A stretch of 64,000 bases of DNA, from assembly GCA_002973635.1 (NCBI GenBank), contig CP027224.1, positions 4,226,501 to 4,290,500 of the forward strand. The letters run 5' to 3'. The DNA is from Lysinibacillus sp. B2A1 (GTDB taxonomy: Bacteria > Bacillota > Bacilli > Bacillales_A > Planococcaceae). The position numbers were made by a program, and so were the translations under genes. Each line of letters starts with the position of its first letter. The first letter of the stretch is position 1. This document shows, piece by piece, positions 1-9,422 of the stretch. The notes under the pieces were generated by a model. It saw only the letters and a list, made by a program, of their open reading frames with translations. It did not search any database and was not told the DNA's origin.

Positions 1-472
1 CAAAAAAGAAGGAATCTCCCTCCTGTAATTCTTCAATAAGAGAGCCATTCCCTAATTCAACTCGTAATGTCCCCTTATGAATATAAATAAATTCTTTAAC
101 ACCTGGTTTATGTGCTGGAAAGACACCTGATTCTTTATTTGCAGGCACTTTATTCAAAATAAACTCAATTCCTCTAGAAGGAAACGATGGAGACAATAAA
201 TGACGCTGGAATCCTGAATTTTCATCCCTATAAACTAGTCGTTCATTCTTTCTTATGACAACTGTATCCCGTTTATCCTGCTGATCTAATAATGCAGACA
301 GTGTCGTATTTAATGCCTCAGCGATTTGACAGGCAACTTGAATGGTAGGATTTTTTTCTTCTCTTTCTATTTGAGATAACATAGAGGCACTTACTTTACT
401 AAGAGCGGACAGATCGTGTAATGTCATTTTTTTTTGCTTTCGTATGTTATTTACTTGCTTTCCAAACCCCAT
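1..472 (-). CDS. XRE-family regulator with C-terminal cupin domain (3' end outside window)
   Basis: Reading the minus strand from an ATG at 472 gives an open frame of 157 codons that runs off the window. Residues 5-60 form an XRE-type helix-turn-helix (KQVNNIRKQKKMTLHDLS, then SMLSQIEREEKNPTI). After a short linker the rest looks like a cupin fold (PGVKEFIYIHKGTLRVELG). This XRE-plus-cupin layout is typical of small-molecule-responsive repressors, and the ligand is unknown. The start is supported by AAAGGAG about 8 nt upstream. The gene is divergent from the LctP-type permease, and the shared intergenic region holds three similar palindromic sites, so it probably controls itself and the permease (inference). 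The C-terminal end of the cupin is not visible. Confidence 0.85.
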   Translation of the reverse strand, partial: MGFGKQVNNIRKQKKMTLHDLSALSKVSASMLSQIEREEKNPTIQVACQIAEALNTTLSALLDQQDKRDTVVIRKNERLVYRDENSGFQRHLLSPSFPSRGIEFILNKVPANKESGVFPAHKPGVKEFIYIHKGTLRVELGNGSLIEELQEGDSFFF

Positions 473-514
473 AAATTCACACTCCTTTTCTCATGACCCT
501 TTGGAGATACAGTT

Positions 515-623
515 ATTTTTACTATAGTGTAATTATGCTATTACAATCAACAAATAATCGCTAATATTTTACTCCATATAATTTACACTATAGAATAAAT
601 ATTATACACTATAGTAAAATTAT
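515..623. promoter_or_regulatory. Three copies of a CTATAG-centred operator between regulator and permease
   Basis: The motif TTACACTATAG(T) occurs at 582-600 and 601-623 on the plus strand and as its reverse complement at 515-536. Core CTATAG positions are 522-527, 588-593 and 609-614. The two permease-proximal sites are 21 bp apart, two helical turns, and cover the likely permease promoter. The far site lies upstream of the regulator gene. Binding by the divergent XRE-cupin protein is inferred from position. Confidence 0.6.
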
Positions 624-640
624 CATTAGGAGTGATTTCT

Positions 641-2119
641 TTGATAAAGGTTATCTTTGCACTTTTACCATTAATCAGTATTTTATTGATGCTTTTTGTT
701 TTAAAAAAATCTTCAATTTTTACAGGGAGTACTGCGATACTTATGACAGCAGCCATTGCCATTTCTCCAATTTTTCACTCTAGCACAGACGTATTATCGA
801 CTCCCTTTATTAAAAGTTTTTTAACGACATCATTGGTTGCCTATATTTTATTCTTTGGAATTTTTTTATTTCATTTAATGGAGAAAGCAGGCGCAATACA
901 GAAAATTGCCTCCTTTATTTCTACTTCAACTAATGATCGTGTTTATCAGATTTTAATTCTTGCTTTAGGGCTATCGCCTTTAATTGAGGCTATAAGTGGA
1001 TTTGGCTTAGCGATTATTGTAATAGCCCCCATTTTGATAGCTTTAGGTTTCCATCCTGTTCAGTCAGCTCTTATTGCATTAATCAGTCTTTGTATTATTC
1101 CATGGGGAACATTGGCAATGGGGACAATTATCGGAGCAACTTTAGCCAATATTCCATTAGCCTCATTAGGAATCGCAAGTGCAGCAATGTGCATGCCTAT
1201 TTACATATATTTTGCTTTTTTAGTAGTTTTCATAGGGGTAGGTAAGAAAGCTGTAAAAGAAAAATTTCTTAGCATTCTCTTTATTGGCTTATTATTAGGA
1301 GGTTCCGTCTTTATTTGCAATTTATACGGTAGTGTAGAACTTGCAGGCATATTCGGCTCATTAACTGTCATCGCTGCTAGCTTTTGGATGATGAATAGAA
1401 AAATCAAAAAATCTTCTGTAGAAACACCAAAAGATTTAATCAAAAATCTATCACCATATTTACTACTCATTACACTATTATTCATTTCAAGAATGGTGCT
1501 TCCGCTAAAAGATTTTTTATCAGCTTGGACTATAACAAGCTCAACATTTAATTATCAGTTTTCGCCTCTCTATGCACCAGGCTTTTTTCTCATTATCGTA
1601 TGTATTTATAGTATTGCTATCTTTCATATCAATCGCACAGCTATCCTTGACAGCATTACTTTAACGATCAAAAAATGCTCTCCTGTTATTCTAACTACAT
1701 TTTTGTATATTGTTGTTTCCGAAATAATGTCTCAATCTGGAATGATAAATGTTTTATCTGTAGCTGCAGCACAAGCCTTTGGATATTATTTTGTACTACT
1801 AACTCCAATCATTGGAGCGATAGGAGGATTTCTAACGGGCAGTAATACTGCTTCTAATACAATGTTTATTCGATTGCAAACTGCAACAGCGCAACAAATT
1901 GGCATTTCCCCACTATTGGCTGCCAGTGCCCAAAATGTGAGCTCCTCTCTGATGACAATGGTTAATCCATCAAGGGTTGCTCTTAGCTGTTCAGTTTGTC
2001 AAATTGGTGAATGGGAAAATAACATTCAAAAGAAGTTGGCACTTGTAGGGGCTGGAACTCTATTACTAATAGTTATTGAAATTGCCATAATAGTCGTTTT
2101 CAAATTAAATCTTCAATAA
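641..2119 (+). CDS. LctP-type permease (lactate permease family)
   Basis: This is a very hydrophobic protein of 492 residues with at least twelve predicted membrane spans, in the length range of the L-lactate permease family. The stretch SPLIEAISGFGLAIIVIAPIL resembles the family's conserved SG-F-G region, and a late segment (GGFLTGSNTASNTMF) matches the family's conserved GxxTGSNT motif. It would carry a small organic acid such as lactate or glycolate; the actual substrate cannot be read from sequence. The start is placed at TTG 641 because AGGAG (628-632) lies 8 nt ahead of it, whereas a GTG at 632 would overlap that site. It sits downstream of three operator-like sites shared with the XRE-cupin regulator. 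Confidence 0.8.
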   Translation: MIKVIFALLPLISILLMLFVLKKSSIFTGSTAILMTAAIAISPIFHSSTDVLSTPFIKSFLTTSLVAYILFFGIFLFHLMEKAGAIQKIASFISTSTNDRVYQILILALGLSPLIEAISGFGLAIIVIAPILIALGFHPVQSALIALISLCIIPWGTLAMGTIIGATLANIPLASLGIASAAMCMPIYIYFAFLVVFIGVGKKAVKEKFLSILFIGLLLGGSVFICNLYGSVELAGIFGSLTVIAASFWMMNRKIKKSSVETPKDLIKNLSPYLLLITLLFISRMVLPLKDFLSAWTITSSTFNYQFSPLYAPGFFLIIVCIYSIAIFHINRTAILDSITLTIKKCSPVILTTFLYIVVSEIMSQSGMINVLSVAAAQAFGYYFVLLTPIIGAIGGFLTGSNTASNTMFIRLQTATAQQIGISPLLAASAQNVSSSLMTMVNPSRVALSCSVCQIGEWENNIQKKLALVGAGTLLLIVIEIAIIVVFKLNLQ

Positions 2120-2207
2120 AGATAAATAAGGAAAGCACCCTCTTTTTTAAAGGATTCTGTAACTTTTTGGGATGATAAATGTCAAATAAATAAGGAGGGG
2201 GACATTA

Positions 2208-2596
2208 GTGAAAAAAATAAAAATCATTTATCTACTTATTTTTTCCTTATTCGTATTAATCGGCTGTACTGATAAAAATAAAGAAATTAACGTTTCTGTA
2301 AGTAAAAATCCTGATGCACAGGAAGTATTGTCTTTAAATAGTAATGCGGATTTCTTTCAATGGAATAATGCCATTTATCAAACAAATATGAATGGGTTAA
2401 CGAACTTCAATTAACTGAAAATTCAAAGATTGGAATAATTGAAACTAACTCTTCGAAAGCAGCAGAATTTAAAAATGGAACAGCAAACAAATTATCTAAG
2501 GGTACTGAAATTTTTACTGTGAAAGAACGAAATGATGTGTTAATGGTGAAAAATGATGGAGAAATTAAATTATATTATTTATTATCAGAAGGTTAA
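2208..2596 (+). pseudogene. Small lipoprotein gene with a single-base frameshift
   Basis: GTG 2208, with AGGAGG 9 nt upstream, starts a lipoprotein signal ending in the lipobox LIGC. The frame stops at 2414, but another frame continues without a break from 2393 to a TAA at 2596 (WVNELQLTENSKIGIIE through LYYLLSEG). Restoring one T after position 2389 would read NIEWVNEL and join the halves into a protein of about 129 residues. The joined product resembles small Bacillus lipoproteins of unknown function that contain a similar EWV-EL segment (from memory). Either a recent one-base deletion or a sequencing error explains it. Confidence 0.7.
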
Positions 2597-2621
2597 TATA
2601 AACTCAATGTTTAGCTATAAG

Positions 2622-2665
2622 TCAAAAAAAGCGCATTCGAATCTAATTTGAATACGCTTTTTGAC
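2622..2665. terminator. Bidirectional terminator
   Basis: An inverted repeat with arms AAAAAGCG-ATTC and GAAT-CGCTTTTT lies between the converging lipoprotein and aminopeptidase genes. It has T-runs on both strands. Confidence 0.75.
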
Positions 2666-2690
2666 TTGGTTGAAAACAACAGTATCATTA

Positions 2691-3614
2691 CTAAATAACT
2701 TGTTTACCATCGAAATAGACGGTTGGATTTTTGACGACACAATCAATGTGGACATCTGCTGCATTTGCTCCACCAAATGGGACATTACTGCCAAATGCAA
2801 TATGAATGGTACCAAATACCTTTTCATCCTCAAGGACATTCCCACATAATATAGCACTTTTGTTTGCACCAATTCCAAACTCTGCAATGATACGACCGTT
2901 GCCCTCCCCTAATAATTCAAGTAATTTTGGGCCATCTGAGCCAATCGCATCCTCTAGGCGACCATTACGGAGCTTTAGCAATAATGGTTCTTTCAACACG
3001 CCAATATTGGCAATAGAGCCATCGACTAAAATTTCACCATTTGCTGAAGTTTCAATAGGAGCAATGTAGGATTCACCTGAAGGAATATTACCATATTCTC
3101 CAGAGTTACGTACAATACCCGTTGAACGAATACCTGAACGATTTTCTACACTAAACGTCAGCTTATATCCATCTTTTACAATTTGAACATCTTTTGCAGT
3201 GTTGAGTAGATTGACATAGCTTTCTACAAGTATTTCTATTTCATTTGCATCAGCATGAAGTGCTCCTTGCTCAAGCATTGCGAATGTAACACCTGGCATC
3301 GTAGCAACTCGTCCACCATTTTCACACGCCTTTTTACGAGCCATTGTATGCGTGAGAGAATGGGAGGTAATGCATAAAGTAACATCTACATGAGACATCA
3401 GTGATGCTATAGCGTTCACTGGTTCCTGCCCGGATTTCTTCAATAATGGCATCACAACTAACATTGTGTTTTCTGTTATGGTTAAACCTGCCTGATGGAA
3501 AACTTCAGCGATCTCTTGTTTGTGAATATCCGTTAGAATCATCAGTGTTTCTGAGGATTGAACATTTAAATTATTTTTTAAGATATTCAGTGCAATCTCC
3601 TGTAAATGTTGCAT
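2691..3614 (-). CDS. M29-like aminopeptidase (leucyl aminopeptidase family)
   Basis: The protein has 307 residues. Its C-terminal half carries the segment ILCGNVLEDEKVFGTIHIAF followed by GSNVPFGG and DVHIDCVV, a pattern typical of the metal-dependent M29/AmpS-like family. In that family conserved Glu, His and Asp residues bind two metals. Related folds include non-peptidase ring-cleaving enzymes, so a hydrolytic role on a peptide-like bond is likely but the substrate is unknown. It is shorter than classical AmpS enzymes (about 410 residues). AAGGAG lies just upstream of ATG 3614. It follows the IclR regulator after 13 nt and is probably cotranscribed with it, which ties it to the neighbouring peptide-uptake locus. 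Confidence 0.75.
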   Translation of the reverse strand: MQHLQEIALNILKNNLNVQSSETLMILTDIHKQEIAEVFHQAGLTITENTMLVVMPLLKKSGQEPVNAIASLMSHVDVTLCITSHSLTHTMARKKACENGGRVATMPGVTFAMLEQGALHADANEIEILVESYVNLLNTAKDVQIVKDGYKLTFSVENRSGIRSTGIVRNSGEYGNIPSGESYIAPIETSANGEILVDGSIANIGVLKEPLLLKLRNGRLEDAIGSDGPKLLELLGEGNGRIIAEFGIGANKSAILCGNVLEDEKVFGTIHIAFGSNVPFGGANAADVHIDCVVKNPTVYFDGKQVI

Positions 3615-3627
3615 GTATTTTTTCTCC

Positions 3628-4389
3628 TTAATTAAAATTCAAATGATACCTACGTATAATATTTTCAACGTCTTGTCTCGCTTGTGTTAGCGGTTCCAAA
3701 ACTTCGGAAATACGTTGCTCTGTAAAACGGTAAGTAGGGCCTGATACAGTGACTGAACCTACCACCTCTTCTTCACTATTAAATACAGGCATTGCAAGCG
3801 CCAGTACATCTGCAGTATATTCACCTTTACTGACAGCATAGCCACATTCTCTTATCTTAACGAGCTCATCTCGAATTTCGCCTGCATCTGTCATAGTATT
3901 GTTTGTGTAGGAGATTAATGGCTCGTCAATAACTTTCGAAATTTGCTCATCATTGAGGAAAGCAAGCATTGAACGGTAGGAGGCCCCTACATACAGTGGT
4001 GTTCTACTTCCTCTAGATACTGTAAATTTCACCTTATTAACAGGCTCTGCCTTCAGTAATGTTAACGCCTCTAGCCCATTTAAAACTGTAAAAATAGCAG
4101 TTTCACCTGTTGAATCCTTTAATTTTTCAAGAATCGGCATGCAAAGCTGATCAATGTTTAAAGAATCATACATATTCATTCCAATTTCCCATAAGGCAAT
4201 GCCAAGTGAATATTTCTTAGTAATAGGATCTTTCGTAATAAATCCATTATTCTCAAATGTTTCAAGAATACGATATAAATTCGTATGATTCATATCCATT
4301 GCCATTGCTAGCTCACGTCCACCCCATATGGGCTTTTCCTTTGTAAACATCTTTAACACGGCAATAGATAAATTTAAGGTTTTTAGCAT
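3628..4389 (-). CDS. IclR-family transcriptional regulator
   Basis: The 253-residue protein has an N-terminal winged helix-turn-helix (about residues 1-65, RELAMAMDMNHTNLYRILE) and a C-terminal IclR effector domain, the usual length and architecture. The start is set at ATG 4389 because AAAAGG lies 9 nt upstream; an upstream in-frame ATG at 4398 would abut that site. IclR proteins usually sense a catabolic intermediate and control adjacent genes. Here the neighbours are an aminopeptidase (downstream, same operon), an Opp transporter and amidohydrolases. The 23-bp direct repeats in the 11.28-11.45 kb promoter region contain TTCA-N5-TGAA half-sites and are candidate operators (inference). Confidence 0.88.
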   Translation of the reverse strand: MLKTLNLSIAVLKMFTKEKPIWGGRELAMAMDMNHTNLYRILETFENNGFITKDPITKKYSLGIALWEIGMNMYDSLNIDQLCMPILEKLKDSTGETAIFTVLNGLEALTLLKAEPVNKVKFTVSRGSRTPLYVGASYRSMLAFLNDEQISKVIDEPLISYTNNTMTDAGEIRDELVKIRECGYAVSKGEYTADVLALAMPVFNSEEEVVGSVTVSGPTYRFTEQRISEVLEPLTQARQDVENIIRRYHLNFN

Positions 4390-4399
4390 CTCTCTCATC

Positions 4400-4998
4400 C
4401 TTTTGATCTTTTTATCTGGCAGTAACGGGCAGCCCTATCAATTTTGCCTTGGCGTAATTGCGTCCGGATTTTGAATTGTGCGAGCACAATTCATTCCTTT
4501 GAAAATCCGTGACATCCGCCGGAGGCATTATCTTCATTCAGTAGGTGTTTGGACACCCACTGAAAAGGAACCAAAATTGCATTCATCTCTGTTGGGAGTC
4601 ATCTGTATCTGCCGCTGTCGCTAAGCTTACGCGCATAAAACATCTACCGCTGCCGCTCCACTTACGCGCATAAAACATCTGCCGCTATGCTTTCGATACA
4701 AAATACATTTGCTAATACATTTGCTGAATGAAGATAAAGTTAGGTGAGGAATTAACTGCCCGATAAGCCTGACTCGTAAAGTTTCATCCGTAGGGTTGAG
4801 GAAAACCCTCACTGATTAGAACTTTACTTTATCTTGTACAAAAGATTACCTATACGGTTACTTCAATAAGGGGGAATTATCGAGATATGTATGGCAACCG
4901 TTTGTACAAGATCGATTTAACTTTAATCAGTGGAGGATGAAGCTTAGGCTAGAAATGATCTGTCCTGTACGTCATCCCCCACCGATTAAAGTTTCCTA
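4400..4998. repeat. Composite non-coding repeat block (dispersed repeat copy C)
   Basis: No convincing gene lies here. A module at about 4437-4468 (TTGCCTTGGCGTAATTG) is the reverse complement of a module near 22.17 and 29.85 kb. Inverted arms TTATCTTCATTCAG (4528-4541) and CTGAATGAAGATAA (4724-4737) enclose about 210 bp. Inside are two near-identical 20-bp copies of CTTACGCGCATAAAACATCT (4626-4645 and 4661-4680). Further right, GAGGAAAACCCTCACTGATT (about 4798) recurs near 60.62 kb, and 4915-4995 carries another inverted pair (TTTAATCAGTGG / CCACCGATTAAA-like). Confidence 0.7.
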
Positions 4999-5001
4999 TT
5001 T

Positions 5002-5037
5002 TCAAAAGTAAGAGAGGTTGCTCCCTCTTACTTTTGA
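5002..5037 (-). terminator. Hairpin overlapping the end of the deacylase gene
   Basis: A 13-bp inverted repeat (TCAAAAGTAAGAG and its complement, 10-nt loop) surrounds the stop codon of the M20 gene. The T-run is within the stem, so termination strength is uncertain. Confidence 0.55.
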
Positions 5038-6299
5038 TGTAAAAAATCTATGACAGCCGTAATATACACTTTTGCACAACGTACGATATCCTCTACACGC
5101 ACTTTCTCATTATAACCATGGATGCTTGGCAAATAAGCTGGACCATATTGTAGTACTGGAATATTATATTGTCTGAAATGACGAGCATCACTACTTGCCC
5201 ATTGCATCACACCATACGCCTCTTCACCAGTAACAAATGAGATATTATCTACTATTGCTTGGCATACAGGGTTTTCAGCTGGTGTATAGTTAGCCACACT
5301 TTTAAATCCAAAACGTTTTATTGAATAATCAATATTTAATGCATCTAATTTACTTTTCAATATATTAGTGACTTCTTCTTGTGTAACGCCAAATGGTAAG
5401 CGGCAATCTATTTGCACTTTACAATAATCTGGAATAACGTTGGATTTCGTACCTCCCTCAATTGTACCAATATTTACGGTAATTTTCTCTAATACTTCTT
5501 GATATTTCAAACGATCTTTTTCCACTTCTCGCATGTATTTCTTAGATACTTCAATTAGGGACTGTACTTCCTCTGGAATAGTAATCTCTAAATCCCATAA
5601 AGTACGTATCTCATTTATTGCAGCAATCGCATCTACAATAGCATTTCTTCCTGCTAATGGCGACAGGCTTCCATGACCCGGTTCCCCGCGAACCTCTAAT
5701 TCAAACCAATACGAACCTTTTTGGCCAATCGTAGGATTTAATGGGGATGAAGGCTCTGCAATTAAACAGCCATCACCCTTTACTAGATTCCGTTCTAATA
5801 GCCATGGGACTCCATACTCCCCGCCTGTCTCTTCATCGGGCACAATTGCTAAAGTCAGTTTTCCTGGTAGTTCGATTTTCAATTTCTTCAGCATTTTAGT
5901 TGCAAAAATAATTCCTGCCAATCCTGCTTTCATATCACTGGCTCCACGACCAAGCATCCATCCGTCCTTTACTTCTCCTGAAAATGGATCAAAATCCCAC
6001 TTAGCCAGATCACCAACAGGAACAACATCTGTATGACCGCAATAGACTAGTTCTTTACCTTCTGCATTTCCAATAGAGGCTACTAAATTAAACATTTTAT
6101 CCGCAGATTCATATTTTTCATATGGTATATTTATGTCATTTAAATAATCTTCTATAAAAGTTGTTATTTCCGTTGTATCTCCAGGAGGATTAACGCTCGG
6201 AATTTGAATTAGTTTTGAACATAATTCAATCAACTCATCTTTATTGTTTTCAACTTCTTCAATTAGTTGTAACTTGAGTGCGTGTAAATCATTGTTCAT
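5028..6299 (-). CDS. M20-family metallo-deacylase/peptidase (ArgE/DapE-like)
   Basis: A protein of 423 residues with the M20 signature. GHTDVVP supplies H89 and D91, GRGASDMKAG supplies D122, DEETGG supplies E156 and E157, AEPSS supplies E182, and there is a late His in SIHGYNEK. The central region (GQKGSYWFELEVRGEPGHGS) is the lid/dimerisation domain. The family includes acetylornithine deacetylase, succinyl-diaminopimelate desuccinylase and dipeptidases, and the exact substrate is not readable. The start at 6299 is preferred over an upstream ATG because GAGGT lies 9 nt ahead. It overlaps the DUF1177 gene by 11 nt, implying translational coupling and a shared function with the peptide-uptake operon. 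Confidence 0.88.
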   Translation of the reverse strand: MNNDLHALKLQLIEEVENNKDELIELCSKLIQIPSVNPPGDTTEITTFIEDYLNDINIPYEKYESADKMFNLVASIGNAEGKELVYCGHTDVVPVGDLAKWDFDPFSGEVKDGWMLGRGASDMKAGLAGIIFATKMLKKLKIELPGKLTLAIVPDEETGGEYGVPWLLERNLVKGDGCLIAEPSSPLNPTIGQKGSYWFELEVRGEPGHGSLSPLAGRNAIVDAIAAINEIRTLWDLEITIPEEVQSLIEVSKKYMREVEKDRLKYQEVLEKITVNIGTIEGGTKSNVIPDYCKVQIDCRLPFGVTQEEVTNILKSKLDALNIDYSIKRFGFKSVANYTPAENPVCQAIVDNISFVTGEEAYGVMQWASSDARHFRQYNIPVLQYGPAYLPSIHGYNEKVRVEDIVRCAKVYITAVIDFLHQK

Positions 6300-7245
6300 G
6301 AGCAGGTACCTCATTTCCTTTTGTTTGTAAATGATTCATGCTTCCATATAAAATTTCGATAAGAGCAAATTGCTTTTCATCAAAGAATGAGCATTTTTTA
6401 GCACCATAAACCTTAGCTACTTCTAAGACAAATCGAACAACATTTTCTACATCTGTTACATGTGTGGCACCTGTTGCACAGCCAGCTACCACAGCTTCTG
6501 TTGTAATGGCAACGCCTACAACTGGGCTTGTCGTGGCAACAGCTGGTTGTAAAATACTATTAATATGGAATAAACCATTTCCATATGGTGTAATATCTTG
6601 CGTAGTAATTGGCATGACAACAGGAGAAATTCCTGCAGATTGAGTATACACATGCAGTAAGTCATCACTAACCTTTAAAATATAGCCTTCTTTAACAGTT
6701 GGGGTGATGGCAAACCCCTTATGGTTACATATTTGGTTCCCTTTTGTTGTATCAATCGATAATATAGCATCCATCGTTTCATCAACTTCATTTTCATTCA
6801 TAACACTAATATCTACTGGCGAGTTCATAAACGGTACTGGCTCGTGTGGTAACGTTGGGGCTGTTGGACAAATATGTGTTGTAAAAATAACGTCCCCCTC
6901 TAGCTGATCGCCCTTTAATGCCATATCAATTGTTTTCGCTGCACTTGCCATACAGGCTAGTGCACCATCACCATCAGAAACGAAGCCTGTCATTTCTGGG
7001 CGTGCTCCAATTCCTCCTAAACGTCCAATAATACCTAATGTTGGGGCGTTCCCACCTGATGATTTACCGTTTTTCCCCTTAACCAAAACTCTTACAAAAT
7101 CAGTGGAGCCATTGTCACCCTTAATCGTTTTTACAGTAACATCTGCAGAAGGGTCAATATTGTGTAAGTAATCTTTAACAACCTCCCCATTTACATAGAT
7201 ACTATCCATTAATTCGTATAATTCAATAACATGTTTCAATGACAT
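6289..7245 (-). CDS. DUF1177 family protein
   Basis: This 318-residue soluble protein is recognised as a member of the DUF1177 family, whose biochemical role is unknown to me. It starts at ATG 7245 behind AAAAGGAGCG. Visible features are Gly-rich stretches (TLGIIGRLGGIGARPEMTGF), a segment rich in His and Pro (TTHICPTAPTLPHEPVPF) and a Cys in VVAGCATGATH, which could be ligands or catalytic residues (inference only). The gene lies between the Opp ATPase gene and the M20 deacylase and overlaps the latter. The association with an oligopeptide transporter, AroM and amidohydrolases suggests a step in breakdown of the imported compound. Confidence 0.8.
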   Translation of the reverse strand: MSLKHVIELYELMDSIYVNGEVVKDYLHNIDPSADVTVKTIKGDNGSTDFVRVLVKGKNGKSSGGNAPTLGIIGRLGGIGARPEMTGFVSDGDGALACMASAAKTIDMALKGDQLEGDVIFTTHICPTAPTLPHEPVPFMNSPVDISVMNENEVDETMDAILSIDTTKGNQICNHKGFAITPTVKEGYILKVSDDLLHVYTQSAGISPVVMPITTQDITPYGNGLFHINSILQPAVATTSPVVGVAITTEAVVAGCATGATHVTDVENVVRFVLEVAKVYGAKKCSFFDEKQFALIEILYGSMNHLQTKGNEVPAHEQ

Positions 7246-7410
7246 ATTTTTGCGCTCCTTTTTATTACCTCACAACAATTGATAGAGCTTCGTGAAATCG
7301 TTAGATAGACGTTTACCCAAGCTGCTAATAAAAGAATGTCTAATGAGGCTTTTTTTCATGTTGTATTTACTTAGTTATAACCAAGCTAATTTAATCTTTG
7401 CTATCTCTTA

Positions 7411-8397
7411 CTAATTGGCATTATATAAATGACAAGAGACCTGATGTGTTGCAGTAACTGTATCTAGAGTAGGCTGAATTTGTGAACATTTTTCTGTCGC
7501 AAATCGGCAACGTTTATGAAATGCACAGCCGCTTGGTGGATTAACTGGACTTGGAACGTCTCCAGATAAAATAATGCGCTCCTTGTTATCAAAGGGATTA
7601 TCCTTTGGAATAGCTGATAATAAAGCCTGTGTATATGGATGTTGAGGATTTCCATATATCTCTTCATATGTGCCAATCTCTACTATTTTCCCTAAGTACA
7701 TAACGGCAATCCGATCACACATATAATTAACAACATTTAAATCATGTGAAATGAAAATATAGGTTAGCCCAAATTCCTTCTGTAAATCTTTCAATAAATT
7801 AATAACCTGTGCTTGTACAGATACATCCAATGCTGAAACTGGCTCATCACAAACGACAATATCTGGATTTAATGCAAGTGCACGAGCAATATTAATGCGC
7901 TGCCTTTGTCCACCTGAAAATTCATGTGGATGTCTCTTAGCATGATAAGCACTTAAACCAACTGTTTCTAGCAAATCAATCACACGTTTTTTGCGTGAGG
8001 CATCATCACCAATACGGTGAATGGCAAGTGGCTCAGCAATTAAATATTCAATTGTTTTTCTAGGATCCAATGAAGCATACGGATTCTGAAATACCATTTG
8101 TATAGATTTACGAGCTGAACGAATATCCTTTGTATTTAAATTTGCTAAATTTGTTCCATTAAACTCTACTATTCCTTCTGTTGGGGTAATTAATTGATTA
8201 ATAAGTCGTGCGACCGTTGATTTACCACAGCCAGATTCTCCAACAATGCCTAATGTCTCACCTTTATATAATTCAAAGCTTACACCATCCACCGCTTTTA
8301 CAAATTGAGTTGTCTTTTTAAAAGGAATAGAACTTTTAATAGGGAAATGCTTTTTCAAATTGCTTACTTTCAGTACTAGCTCTCTATTCTGCTGCAT
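7411..8397 (-). CDS. Oligopeptide/dipeptide ABC transporter ATPase (OppF/DppF type)
   Basis: A 328-residue ATP-binding subunit with Walker [10 protein letters not shown] (about residues 53-61), Q-loop [11 protein letters not shown] signature SGGQRQR, Walker [13 protein letters not shown] and a switch His in FISHDL. The C-terminal extension with [14 protein letters not shown] cysteines is typical of Opp/Dpp ATPases. It powers uptake with the paired ATPase encoded just upstream, whose gene it overlaps by 14 nt. AAGGAGGG precedes ATG 8397. A gap of about 165 nt separates it from DUF1177 with no clear terminator, so cotranscription is plausible. Confidence 0.93.
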   Translation of the reverse strand: MQQNRELVLKVSNLKKHFPIKSSIPFKKTTQFVKAVDGVSFELYKGETLGIVGESGCGKSTVARLINQLITPTEGIVEFNGTNLANLNTKDIRSARKSIQMVFQNPYASLDPRKTIEYLIAEPLAIHRIGDDASRKKRVIDLLETVGLSAYHAKRHPHEFSGGQRQRINIARALALNPDIVVCDEPVSALDVSVQAQVINLLKDLQKEFGLTYIFISHDLNVVNYMCDRIAVMYLGKIVEIGTYEEIYGNPQHPYTQALLSAIPKDNPFDNKERIILSGDVPSPVNPPSGCAFHKRCRFATEKCSQIQPTLDTVTATHQVSCHLYNAN

Positions 8398-9403
8398 TAA
8401 AAATTCCCTCCTTACGTTCTACAATTTGCTCCTTCGATTGCAGATGGCAAGCCACAAAATGGTTTTCTCGTACTTCTACTAATTCTGGTGCTTTACTATG
8501 GCAGATATCTGTTGCCATTGGACAACGAGAAGAAAAATGACAGCCACTGTGGGGCATCGTTAAATCAGGAGGACTTCCTGGAATCGCTGGTAGTCTGTTT
8601 TGCTCCTGTGTGCCCATCGTAATTTGTGATTCTAGTAATCCCCATGTATAGGGGTGCAGCGATTGCTCATATAGTTGCCTTGTTGTAGTGGATTCTACTG
8701 TACGTCCTGCATACATCACATTTACCTTGTCACAAAGTTCCCATACAACACCTAAATCATGCGTAATCATAATAATAGCTGTATCATGCTCCTGCTGTAG
8801 CTTTTTCATCAAATCGAGAATCTGTGCCTGCACGGTTACATCTAGTGCCGTTGTTGGCTCATCTGCAATTAGCAACTTAGGATTGCATGCTAGTGCAATG
8901 GCAATCATAACCCGTTGTCTCATACCACCTGAAAATTCATGAGGATACATTTTTAGGCGTTTTTCAGGCTCTGGAATCCCTACCATTTTTAACATATCAA
9001 CGGCTTTTTCATTGGCTTCTTTTTTTGATAAGCTTTCATGGGCACGAATAACCTCGATAATTTGATTGCCCACTGTAAGAACTGGGTTCAAGCTTGTAAT
9101 GGGATCCTGAAAAATCATCGACATTTCATTGCCTCGCACATTGCGCATTTCCTTTTCTGAAATCCCTAGTAATTCACGACCATTAAAATGAATTTTTCCA
9201 TTTGTAATTTTTCCTGGCGGAGATGGGATTAAACGCATTAATGCTGTAGCTGTAACACTTTTACCTGAGCCTGATTCCCCTACAATTCCAAGTGTTTCTT
9301 TTTTATTTAATTGTAAATTTACGCCGTTTACAGCTTTCATCGTAGAGCCGCCACTTTTAAATTCAACTGTTAAATTTTCAACATCTAGTAAACGTTCAGT
9401 CAT
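8384..9403 (-). CDS. Oligopeptide/dipeptide ABC transporter ATPase (OppD/DppD type)
   Basis: A 339-residue ABC ATPase with Walker A GESGSGKS (about residues 39-46), signature SGGMRQR, Walker B LLIADEPTTALD and switch region IMITHDLGV. Its C-terminal Cys-containing motif (CHFSSRCPMATDIC) is characteristic of the OppD/DppD group. AAGGAGGTG precedes ATG 9403. It lies between the permease OppC and the second ATPase in a tight minus-strand operon. Confidence 0.93.
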   Translation of the reverse strand: MTERLLDVENLTVEFKSGGSTMKAVNGVNLQLNKKETLGIVGESGSGKSVTATALMRLIPSPPGKITNGKIHFNGRELLGISEKEMRNVRGNEMSMIFQDPITSLNPVLTVGNQIIEVIRAHESLSKKEANEKAVDMLKMVGIPEPEKRLKMYPHEFSGGMRQRVMIAIALACNPKLLIADEPTTALDVTVQAQILDLMKKLQQEHDTAIIMITHDLGVVWELCDKVNVMYAGRTVESTTTRQLYEQSLHPYTWGLLESQITMGTQEQNRLPAIPGSPPDLTMPHSGCHFSSRCPMATDICHSKAPELVEVRENHFVACHLQSKEQIVERKEGIFNAAE

Positions 9404-9422
9404 GATGCCACCTCCTTCCCTA

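Noticed and set aside
4627..4812. 61-aa frame in the repeat block
   Set aside because: Falls in the dispersed repeat with tandem units; no ribosome-binding site and odd composition.
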